From the NCBI GenBank assembly GCA_002395905.1, contig DGVK01000073.1:1-5978 (forward strand): DNA of 5,978 bases, read 5' to 3'. Shown in pieces: positions 1 through 5,978 of this stretch. A program made the translations under genes and the position numbers. The number at the start of each line of letters is the position of its first letter. Positions within the stretch are counted from its first letter, which is position 1. Origin of the DNA: Verrucomicrobia bacterium UBA4286 (GTDB lineage Bacteria; Verrucomicrobiota; Kiritimatiellia; RFP12; UBA1067). Under the pieces are notes generated by a model. The model saw only the letters and a program-made list of their open reading frames with translations. It was not told the DNA's origin and made no database searches.

Positions 1-2
1 CG

Positions 3-1268
3 CGCTGGGCGAAGATCGCCGCCGTCGCGCACGAGGCGAACAACGGCGAGACGATCGACAACGCGATGATCGCCATCGAGCGCGAGAACAAGGCGCTCAA
101 GGGCGTGCTCCCGAAGTTCTACGGCTCCAGCGACATCAACAAGCGGATGCTCGGCGACGTGATCGACCTCTTCACGAACGAGCTGCCGCTCGGCGACATC
201 GAGGCGAACCGCGACATCCTCGGCCGCACCTACGAATACTGCATCCAGCACTTCGCCGAATACGAGGGGAAGAAGGGCGGCGAATACTACACGCCCGAAA
301 CCATCGTGCGGATTCTCGTGGAAGTCCTCCAGCCCGCCGCCGGCATGCGCATCTACGACCCGTGCTGCGGATCGGGCGGCATGTTCGCGCAGTCGGTGAA
401 GTTCATCGAGACGCACAGCGGCAGCCGCGGCGACGTCTCGGTGTTCGGACAGGAGGCGAACCCCGACACGTGGAAGATGTCGAAGATCAACATGGCCATC
501 CGCGGCATCGGCGCGGACTTCGGCATGGGTCACGAGGACACCTTGATGCACGACATCCACGCCGGGACGCAGATGGACCGCATCTTCGCGAATCCGCCGT
601 TCAACCAGAAGAAGTGGGGCGCGGACAGGGTGAAGGACGATCCGCGCTGGAAGTACGGTCTGCCGCCGAACGGCAACGCCAACTATGCGTGGATAGAGCA
701 CATGGTCTCGCACCTCAAGCCGACAGGACGCATCGGGCTTGTCTTGGCGAACGGAGCCTTGACGAGCGCGACAGGCGGCGAGGACAAAATACGCGCCGCG
801 CTTGTCGAGGACGATCTCGTGGAGGGAATAGTCGCACTGCCGCCGCAGCTATTCTATTCGGTGACGATTCCCGTTACGCTCTGGTTCTTCAACCGTGCGA
901 AGGAGCGGCGCGGCAAGACGCTCTTCATCAACGCCACCGCAATGGGGCACATGGTGGACAGAACCCACCGCACGTTCGACGACGATGATATCGCGAAGAT
1001 AGCGGACGCTTTCGAGGCGTTCAGGCGCGGAGAGGATTTGAAGGAAGCGGGCTTTGCGGCTGTCGTGACGACCAAAGAGATCGCGGAGAAGAAATACAAG
1101 CTCACGCCCGGACTCTATGCGGGAGGCAAGGTTGCCGAAGAAGACACCGAGCCGTTCAAGGCGAAGATGACGCGGCTCACGGGCGAGCTGAAAGGGCTCT
1201 TTGCCGAAAGCGCAAGGCTTGAGAGAGAAGTCAGGGAAAACCTCAAAGCGATTGGGTGGGAAGTGTGA
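3..1268 (+). CDS. hsdM: Type I restriction-modification methyltransferase subunit HsdM, 5'-partial
   Basis: This is the modification subunit of a type I system. It transfers a methyl group from S-adenosylmethionine to N6 of adenine at the site chosen by HsdS, in the cytoplasm, as an M2S trimer or R2M2S complex. The frame is open to the window edge: 21 codons before the first ATG (66) read RWAKIAAVAHEANNG and onward, matching the family, so position 66 is not the true start. About 421 residues are visible; family members are usually near 480-530, so part of the N-terminal helical domain is missing. Seen motifs: GEYYTP (about 279-296), SAM-binding motif I DPCCGSGGMF (357-386) and catalytic motif IV NPPF (591-602), which is typical of m6A enzymes. 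The stop codon overlaps the hsdS start by one base. Ile codons change from all ATC/ATT before about 585 to frequent ATA after 693. The identification is firm. Confidence 0.97.
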   Translation, partial: RWAKIAAVAHEANNGETIDNAMIAIERENKALKGVLPKFYGSSDINKRMLGDVIDLFTNELPLGDIEANRDILGRTYEYCIQHFAEYEGKKGGEYYTPETIVRILVEVLQPAAGMRIYDPCCGSGGMFAQSVKFIETHSGSRGDVSVFGQEANPDTWKMSKINMAIRGIGADFGMGHEDTLMHDIHAGTQMDRIFANPPFNQKKWGADRVKDDPRWKYGLPPNGNANYAWIEHMVSHLKPTGRIGLVLANGALTSATGGEDKIRAALVEDDLVEGIVALPPQLFYSVTIPVTLWFFNRAKERRGKTLFINATAMGHMVDRTHRTFDDDDIAKIADAFEAFRRGEDLKEAGFAAVVTTKEIAEKKYKLTPGLYAGGKVAEEDTEPFKAKMTRLTGELKGLFAESARLEREVRENLKAIGWEV

Positions 1269-1270
1269 TG
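1258..1270 (+). promoter_or_regulatory. hsdM-hsdS TGATG stop/start overlap with weak ribosome site
   Basis: The hsdM stop TGA (1266-1268) shares its A with the hsdS ATG (1268-1270). A GGGAAG stretch at 1258-1263 lies four bases before the ATG and is a modest Shine-Dalgarno candidate. A GTG at 1256 would add four residues (M-G-S-V), but it lacks a better site and would lengthen the overlap, so 1268 is preferred. The arrangement suggests translational coupling, where ribosomes ending hsdM restart on hsdS. That is inference. Confidence 0.7.
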
Positions 1271-2494
1271 GCAGAGTGGAAGAAATGTAAGATTGGGGAT
1301 GTGGCGGAGTTGGTGGCTGGCTTTGCGTTTAAGAGCAATGCATTTGGGGCTTTCCCAGACAAGGTTATAAAGATTACTAATATAGACGATCAAGGTATAT
1401 TCTCCAAGAGTCTTCCTGGGGTTGATTTATCGGGTCTTGATAAGGATAGATTAGCAAGGTACATAGTTCGCGAAGGCGATTATGTGTTGGCAATGACTGG
1501 TTCGCTGGGTAAGATTGGTAAGGTGGTTGATGGAGAGGCTTATATCAATCAACGTGTCTTGACAATTCGAACCAAAGGTAAAACAGACAAACGATATTTA
1601 TATTACGTGTTAAAGAGCAGTGAGTTTCTGGCGTATGTGTTGACACATATCGATAGTCATTCTGTGCAAGCAAATATTAGTGCTGGAACTATTGGGGAGT
1701 ACGAATTTGAGATTCCCCCACTTGCCACGCAGCGGAAGATAGCGGCGGTGTTGGGTGCGATTGATGACAAGATAGAGACGAACAGGAAAATCTGCGCCAA
1801 CCTCGAAGCGCAGGCGCAAGCTCTCTTCAAATCGTGGTTTGTCGACTTCGAACCCTTCGGCGGCAAAATGCCAAAAGGGTGGAAGATGGGGAAGTTGGGG
1901 GATGTGTGCTCAAAGATTACAGATGGCTCACATAGTAGTCCTAAGGGGGTTGCGCAAACAAATTATCCAATGTTGTCGGTTAAAGACATGGGAGATTATT
2001 GTTTTGACTATTCTGATTGTAAGTATGTGTCGAAAGAGGACTATCGACTTTTGAAAGTTAATGGGTGCGTTCCCGTTAAGGATGATGTTCTTGTGGCTAA
2101 AGATGGTAGCTATCTGAAATCAATATTTATCATGAATGAAAACTCGGATCAGGCCATTCTGTCTTCGATAGCTATTTTTCGCCCAGATCAAACGGTTATA
2201 TATCCTGAGCTTCTATTGTGGTACTTGAAATCTCCAATGACGTTAAATCTCATAAGGTCAACGTGTGTGACTGGCTCGGGTGTGCCTCGAATCGTGTTAA
2301 AAGATTTTAAGTCAATCCCAATACTTATTCCAGATTTTAGAAGCCAAGATGGAGCGGTAGAACAGTTGAGGGGGATTCGTTATGAAATATATTCGTTGGC
2401 AAAGCAATCCCGCGCTCTTGCCGCGATGCGCGATGCGTTGCTGCCGAAGTTGATGAGCGGCGAAATCGATGTTTCAAAGGTGGAGGTTGCGTAA
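1268..2494 (+). CDS. hsdS: Type I restriction-modification specificity subunit HsdS
   Basis: HsdS reads the DNA target for both methylation and restriction and bridges two HsdM and two HsdR subunits. The 408-residue product has the usual two-half layout. TRD1 is about residues 4-150. The central conserved region is about 151-204, with PPLATQRKIAAVLGAIDDKI, a long helix, then SWFVDFEPFGG. TRD2 is about 205-360. The C-terminal conserved helix is about 361-402, ending ALLPKLMSGEI. Both TRDs open with a related WK..K.GDV segment (W4 and W205). Both are AT-rich (sampled lines 37-39% GC), while the central region is about 54% and the flanking genes reach 68-70%. This is the known pattern of TRD exchange. 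The target site has two parts, one per TRD, but the bases cannot be read from the sequence. No second hsdS, invertase or phase-variable tract is visible. Identification is firm; specificity is unknown. Confidence 0.96.
   Translation: MAEWKKCKIGDVAELVAGFAFKSNAFGAFPDKVIKITNIDDQGIFSKSLPGVDLSGLDKDRLARYIVREGDYVLAMTGSLGKIGKVVDGEAYINQRVLTIRTKGKTDKRYLYYVLKSSEFLAYVLTHIDSHSVQANISAGTIGEYEFEIPPLATQRKIAAVLGAIDDKIETNRKICANLEAQAQALFKSWFVDFEPFGGKMPKGWKMGKLGDVCSKITDGSHSSPKGVAQTNYPMLSVKDMGDYCFDYSDCKYVSKEDYRLLKVNGCVPVKDDVLVAKDGSYLKSIFIMNENSDQAILSSIAIFRPDQTVIYPELLLWYLKSPMTLNLIRSTCVTGSGVPRIVLKDFKSIPILIPDFRSQDGAVEQLRGIRYEIYSLAKQSRALAAMRDALLPKLMSGEIDVSKVEVA
1277..1303 (+). repeat. Direct repeat copy 1 at start of hsdS TRD1
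   Basis: This 27-base segment encodes WKKCKIGDV. Hand alignment with 1880-1906, at the start of TRD2, gives 21 of 27 identical bases, ending in a shared GGGGATGTG. It reflects the two-fold internal symmetry of HsdS, and such segments can serve as homology for TRD exchange. Whether the similarity is recent homology or protein-level constraint is not settled. Confidence 0.6.
1880..1906 (+). repeat. Direct repeat copy 2 at start of hsdS TRD2
   Basis: This partner of 1277-1303 encodes WKMGKLGDV. It lies at the junction where the GC-richer central conserved region gives way to AT-rich TRD2, which is a natural place for TRD replacement by recombination. Confidence 0.6.
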
Positions 2495-2496
2495 TG
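2477..2496 (+). promoter_or_regulatory. hsdS-hsdR TAATG overlap and strong Shine-Dalgarno
   Basis: The hsdS stop TAA (2492-2494) shares its last A with the hsdR ATG (2494-2496). AAGGTGGAGG at 2477-2486 places a GGAGG core seven bases before the ATG, a good ribosome binding site. This fixes the hsdR start and suggests coupled but independently supported translation of the restriction subunit. Confidence 0.8.
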
Positions 2497-5400
2497 CCAC
2501 AGGGCGACTACTGCGAAAGCGAATTTGAGAGCGCGGTGCTCGCCGCGCTTGCGAAGTCCGGCTGGATTGTCCGGTATGGTCCTGAAATCGCGCGCGACTA
2601 CCGCGACCCTGTTTTGGGCGACACTCTCAAGCGCGAGATGAGGCGGCTCAACGCCGACATTCCGCAGGAGGCCGTGGACGCCGCCTACCTGAAGGTGCGC
2701 GATATTTCGGGCGGCTCGGTTGTGGCGCGAAACTATGTTTTCAGCGACTATCTGCAAAACGGCGTCGAGGCGGGCTGCACGGTCGATGGCGAAGAGCGCA
2801 CTTACATCGTAAAGCTCGTCGATTGCGCGAATGCGCGGCGCAATACATTCGAGGCGATAAACCAGTGGACTGTCGTCGGCAAGTGCGAGAGGCGCCCCGA
2901 TGTGGTGCTGTTCGTGAACGGTCTGCCGCTTGTGGTGATAGAGCTCAAGAATCCTTCGAGGCCGGAGGCCACGACACACGACGCATACCTGCAGATAAGA
3001 AACTACATACAGGATATCCCCGAGCTCTTCACGTACAACCAGATATGCGTCGCGAGCGATATGGTGTCCACGCGGGCGGGCACGATCACTGCGGACGAAA
3101 GCTGGTTCAAGGAGTGGAAGTCGATAGACGGCGAGCGGCTTGACACATCGGTCGGGAACTTCGAGACGCTTTTCGAGGGGTTGCTTTCTCCGGCGAGGCT
3201 CTTGGACGTGGTGAAGAACTTCATCTGCTTTTCGGGCGAGGGCGCGGACGCGGCGAAGATACTCGCGGGCTACCACCAGTATTTCGCGGTGCGCAAAGCG
3301 GTAGAGTCGACGAAGCGGGCGATGGCGGGCGACGGACGCGGCGGAGTCTTTTGGCACACGCAGGGAAGCGGCAAGTCGCTCTCGATGGTTTTCTATGCGC
3401 ATTTGCTGGCCGAGGAGCTGCGAAGCCCTACAGTGCTCGTCCTCACGGACCGCAACGACCTCGACGGACAGCTCTACGGGCAGTTTTTGAAGTGCGCGAA
3501 GTTTCTGCGGCAGAGAGCGGAACAGGCCGAGAGCCGCGAGCATCTGAGAAGGTATCTCAAGAAGCAGCGCGAGAACGGACTCTTCTTCTCGACGATACAG
3601 AAATTCGAAGAGAGCGATGATGCGCTAAGCGGGCGGCGCGATCTGATAGTGATCGCAGACGAGGCGCACAGGGGGCATTACGGCTTCGCCGAAAGCGAGG
3701 TCGCGGTGAGGCGCAAGGACGGGTCCGTCGAGACGCGGCGGCGTGTGCCCACGGCGAGGATAATCCACGATTCGCTGCCCGGCGCGACGTTCATAGGGTT
3801 CACGGGTACGCCGATAGACGAGGCCGACCGCTCGACGCGCGAAGTGTTCGGCAACTACATCGACATCTACGACATGACCCAGGCCGTGGAGGACGGCGCG
3901 ACGAGGCCGGTCTACTATGAGAGCCGCGTAGTGAGGCTAAAGCTCGACAGGGAGACGCTTTCGAGGATCGACGCTGAATACGCGCGGCTCGCGGCGGAGG
4001 ACGCGGCGGACGCGGCTGTGATCGAGCAGTCCAAGCGCGACTTGTCGCAGATGGAGCAGCTTCTCGGCCACGACGGCACGATAGCGTCGCTTGTGGACGA
4101 TATTTTGGAGCATTACGAAAAGTACCGCGAGGGGAATCTCGAGGGCAAGGCGATGATCGTCGCCTATTCGCGTCCGATAGCGATAAAGATATACAAGCGG
4201 TTTCTGGTGAAGCGTCCCGAATGGGGGAAGAGCGGCAAGATACAGGTCGTCATGACCGAGGGCAACCAGGATCCCGAAGAGTGGCGGGCGATAATAGGCA
4301 CGAAGAGGGAGCGGCTTCAGAGGGCGGCGGAATTCAAGAAGGCGGGGTCGGCGTTCAAGATAGCGATAGTCGTCGATATGTGGCTTACGGGGTTCGACGC
4401 GCCTTGCCTCGACACGATGTATGTCTACAAGCCGATGGCCGGGCACAACTTGATGCAGGCCATCGCGCGGGTGAACAGGGTCTATCGCGAGAAGGAGGGC
4501 GGGCTTGTCGTCGATTATGTCGGGATTGCGTCGGCGCTCCAGAGCGCGATGCGCCAGTATTCGGTTCGCGACCGCAAGCACTACGGCAATCCAGATATCG
4601 CGAAGGTGGCGAGCCCCAAGTTCTACGAGCACATCGAGGTTTGCAGGGCGCAGCTTCACGGCTACGACTGGTCGAAGGGGATAGACGGCAGCGACCTTGA
4701 GCGGGCGAGGGCGATACACGGCGCGGTGAACTTTTTGCTGGACCCGAAGAAGGAGCGGCAGAAGAAGGTGTTTGTCGAGAGCGCCTGGCTTATGAAACAG
4801 GCTCTCACGCTGTGCGCGGCGATCGTGCCAGAGCGCGACAGGTTCGAGGCGGGGTTCATGGCGGCGGTGAGGGCCATCATCAACCAGTGGACGATGGAAG
4901 GCTCGGGTGGACGGCGCAAGGGCTTGAGGGAGCTCAACGATTACATGGCGTCGCTCGTCAAGGAGTCGATTGCGAGCGAGGGGGTTTTAAACCTTTTCAC
5001 CGACAGGCACGAGGCGGTTTCGCTTTTCGACGCGGCGTTTTTGTCCGAGATAGGCAGAATGCCCGAAAAGAACCTTGCGGTCGAGGTGCTGAGAAAGCTG
5101 CTTAGCGAGAACATTGCGACGCACATGCGTACAAACCTCGTGAAGAGCGAGGAGTTCAGCCGGCTTCTGCAGCAGTCGATGAACGAGTACCTAAACGGGC
5201 ACATCTCGAACGAAGAGGTGATAAGGCGGCTTATTGAGCTCGCGAAGCGGATAAAGGCAGGGGCCGAGTCGACGCCGCGAGGATTGAGCGAGGAAGAGGC
5301 GGCTTTCTACGACGCGATTGCGAAGCCCGAAGCGGTGAGAAAGTTCTACACCGACGAAACGCTCGTCAAGCTTACGAAGGAATTGACCGATCAGCTGCGG

Positions 5401-5643
5401 CGCAACCGCACGATCGATTGGGACAAGCGCAAAGACGCGAGATCGAAAATGCGAATGCTCGTGAAGCGGCTCTTGAAGAAGTACAAGTATCCTCCCGACG
5501 AGGCGGACGGCGCGCTTGAGACGGTGATGCGCCAATGCGAACTTTGGGTGGACACTACGCCCTGCGAGCCGTTCGTCGAAGCCGCCGAGCGCGACGTGCT
5601 CGATGTAGTCCGCAGGGATGTAAAGGTGGGAAAACAGGTCTGA
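2494..5643 (+). CDS. hsdR: Type I restriction endonuclease/translocase subunit HsdR
   Basis: HsdR is the ATP-driven motor and nuclease of the type I complex: it pulls in DNA on both sides of an unmethylated site and cuts at a distance. The 1049-residue length is normal for the family. The N-terminal nuclease domain (about 1-250) shows the PD-(D/E)XK set D136, E150-L-K152, followed by the Q167-x3-Y171 motif known from HsdR proteins. The superfamily 2 helicase core follows: Walker A QGSGKS (290-295), DEAH (389-392), motif III TGTP (437-440), motif V near VVDMWLTGFDAP (about 627-638) and motif VI QAIARVNR (655-662). The C-terminal part (about 690-1030), including HMRTNLVKSEEFSRLL and ITIDWD-like NRTIDWDKR, resembles the helical domain named DUF3387 (HindVII-type subunits). 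The start is set by a good Shine-Dalgarno site. ATA makes up 12 of the first 22 Ile codons. No catalytic residue appears lost. Confidence 0.97.
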   Translation: MPQGDYCESEFESAVLAALAKSGWIVRYGPEIARDYRDPVLGDTLKREMRRLNADIPQEAVDAAYLKVRDISGGSVVARNYVFSDYLQNGVEAGCTVDGEERTYIVKLVDCANARRNTFEAINQWTVVGKCERRPDVVLFVNGLPLVVIELKNPSRPEATTHDAYLQIRNYIQDIPELFTYNQICVASDMVSTRAGTITADESWFKEWKSIDGERLDTSVGNFETLFEGLLSPARLLDVVKNFICFSGEGADAAKILAGYHQYFAVRKAVESTKRAMAGDGRGGVFWHTQGSGKSLSMVFYAHLLAEELRSPTVLVLTDRNDLDGQLYGQFLKCAKFLRQRAEQAESREHLRRYLKKQRENGLFFSTIQKFEESDDALSGRRDLIVIADEAHRGHYGFAESEVAVRRKDGSVETRRRVPTARIIHDSLPGATFIGFTGTPIDEADRSTREVFGNYIDIYDMTQAVEDGATRPVYYESRVVRLKLDRETLSRIDAEYARLAAEDAADAAVIEQSKRDLSQMEQLLGHDGTIASLVDDILEHYEKYREGNLEGKAMIVAYSRPIAIKIYKRFLVKRPEWGKSGKIQVVMTEGNQDPEEWRAIIGTKRERLQRAAEFKKAGSAFKIAIVVDMWLTGFDAPCLDTMYVYKPMAGHNLMQAIARVNRVYREKEGGLVVDYVGIASALQSAMRQYSVRDRKHYGNPDIAKVASPKFYEHIEVCRAQLHGYDWSKGIDGSDLERARAIHGAVNFLLDPKKERQKKVFVESAWLMKQALTLCAAIVPERDRFEAGFMAAVRAIINQWTMEGSGGRRKGLRELNDYMASLVKESIASEGVLNLFTDRHEAVSLFDAAFLSEIGRMPEKNLAVEVLRKLLSENIATHMRTNLVKSEEFSRLLQQSMNEYLNGHISNEEVIRRLIELAKRIKAGAESTPRGLSEEEAAFYDAIAKPEAVRKFYTDETLVKLTKELTDQLRRNRTIDWDKRKDARSKMRMLVKRLLKKYKYPPDEADGALETVMRQCELWVDTTPCEPFVEAAERDVLDVVRRDVKVGKQV

Positions 5644-5656
5644 CCTGTTTTCCCAC
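5626..5656. repeat. Perfect 15-base inverted repeat centred on the hsdR stop codon
   Basis: The left arm GTGGGAAAACAGGTC (5626-5640) is the exact reverse complement of 5642-5656, with a single T (5641) between. The centre base is the T of the hsdR TGA stop. As RNA it could form a 14-base-pair stem with a CTG loop. No run of U follows (AGGGAAGGAG instead), so it is not a classic intrinsic terminator. It could be a weak terminator or RNA-stabilising hairpin at the operon end, or a binding site for a dimeric regulator of the next gene. The structure is seen directly; its role is inference. Confidence 0.85.
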
Positions 5657-5660
5657 AGGG

Positions 5661-5674
5661 AAGGAGTGAAGATG
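5661..5674 (+). promoter_or_regulatory. Shine-Dalgarno site and start of nuclease gene
   Basis: AAGGAG at 5661-5666 lies five bases before the ATG at 5672, and begins only five bases after the right arm of the inverted repeat ends. This selects 5672 over the in-frame ATG at 5684, which would trim the positively charged start of the signal peptide. The hairpin is close enough to affect ribosome access. Confidence 0.75.
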
Positions 5675-5978
5675 AAGCGATTTATGGTTTTTGCGGCGGC
5701 GGTTGCGTTCGCGTGGTGCGCGACGGCGGATGTGTCCGGCGTCGTGACGCGCGTGAGCGACGGCGACACGCTTTGGGTGACGGACGCGGCGCGCCTGCGC
5801 CACAAGGTGCGGATGCTCGACATCGACGCGCCAGAGAGCGCCCAGCCGTTCGGCGCAGAATCGACGGCGTATTTGAAGTCGCTCGTCGGCGGCAGGAAGG
5901 TTTGCGTCGCTGGCGACGGACACGACATGTACGGGCGCGTCCTCGGCGTCGTTTGGCTCGACGGCGAGGATGTGAATC
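5672..5978 (+). CDS. Exported thermonuclease-like (SNase family) nuclease, 3'-partial
   Basis: The 102 visible residues fit the staphylococcal nuclease family, Ca2+-dependent phosphodiesterases that cut DNA and RNA; the gene continues past the window. Residues 1-19 look like a signal peptide: basic MKR, a hydrophobic Ala/Val/Phe stretch, and an A-T-A cleavage motif before D20, so the mature enzyme is probably periplasmic or secreted. C16 is preceded by Trp, so a lipoprotein site is unlikely. Family residues seen: SDGDT (29-33), R47 in VRMLDIDAPE with D52 and E55, PFG (59-61), and YGR with R89. R47, D52, E55 and R89 correspond to R35, D40, E43 and R87 of the staphylococcal enzyme. It lies 28 bases after hsdR, separated by the inverted repeat, so it may or may not share the hsd transcript. 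Whether a further C-terminal domain follows cannot be seen. A role in defence is not shown. Confidence 0.9.
   Translation, partial: MKRFMVFAAAVAFAWCATADVSGVVTRVSDGDTLWVTDAARLRHKVRMLDIDAPESAQPFGAESTAYLKSLVGGRKVCVAGDGHDMYGRVLGVVWLDGEDVN

Noticed and set aside
66..68. ATG at 66 as the hsdM start
   Set aside because: The 21 codons upstream stay open and encode family-like HsdM sequence, so the true start is before the window.
1268..2494. Phase-variable hsdS (invertible or slipped-strand)
   Set aside because: No long homopolymer or short tandem repeat, no inverted repeats flanking the TRDs, and no recombinase or second hsdS in the window.
2380..3543. 387-codon open frame on the minus strand opposite hsdR
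   Set aside because: It lies opposite a clearly conserved HsdR, has a low-complexity Arg/Leu/Ala/His-rich product typical of antisense frames in GC-rich genes, and shows no recognisable domain.
3937..4719. 260-codon minus-strand open frame opposite the hsdR helicase region
   Set aside because: It is a shadow of GC-rich third positions in hsdR; its product is Arg/Pro/Leu-rich with no known motif.
5626..5656. Inverted repeat as a standard Rho-independent terminator
   Set aside because: Neither side of the stem is followed by a proper T-run on its strand: AGGGAAGG follows on +, and CCTTTACATCC on -.
5191..5928. 245-codon minus-strand open frame across the hsdR end and the nuclease gene
   Set aside because: It runs through two supported + strand genes and the palindrome, and its product has no recognisable domain.

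Overview
This window holds most of one co-directional operon on the + strand: a type I restriction-modification system in the order hsdM (5' end cut off by the window), hsdS, hsdR. It is followed, 28 bases after hsdR, by the start of a gene for an exported staphylococcal-nuclease-like enzyme that runs off the 3' edge. The three hsd genes are packed with one-base start/stop overlaps (TGATG and TAATG). Nearly every base is coding. There is no RNA gene, insertion sequence or CRISPR array, and no gap over 300 bases without a gene.

The organism is a bacterium with a GC-rich genome: hand counts of sampled 60-base lines outside the hsdS variable regions give 68-70% GC. No taxonomic marker is present and I cannot assign a phylum. 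Ile codon ATA and Arg codon AGG are frequent in hsdR and in the second half of hsdM, which is unusual at this GC.

Region by region: 3-1268 is the methyltransferase subunit, with the SAM-binding DPCCGSGG motif and the NPPF catalytic motif of N6-adenine methyltransferases. 1268-2494 is the specificity subunit, with two AT-rich target recognition domains separated and closed by GC-richer conserved helical regions. 2494-5643 is the restriction/translocation subunit, with a PD-(D/E)XK nuclease, a superfamily 2 helicase motor and a C-terminal domain of the kind called DUF3387. 5626-5656 is a perfect 15-base inverted repeat centred on the hsdR stop codon. 5672-5978 encodes the signal peptide and most of the catalytic core of a thermonuclease-family protein.

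Together HsdM2-HsdS would methylate an adenine in each half of a bipartite recognition site, and addition of HsdR would translocate and cut unmodified DNA. All visible motifs are intact, so the system looks functional as far as it can be read. I do not see a new kind of defence system. The points most worth a second look are the palindrome over the hsdR stop codon, the composition mosaic in hsdS, and a codon-usage switch inside hsdM that suggests recombination.
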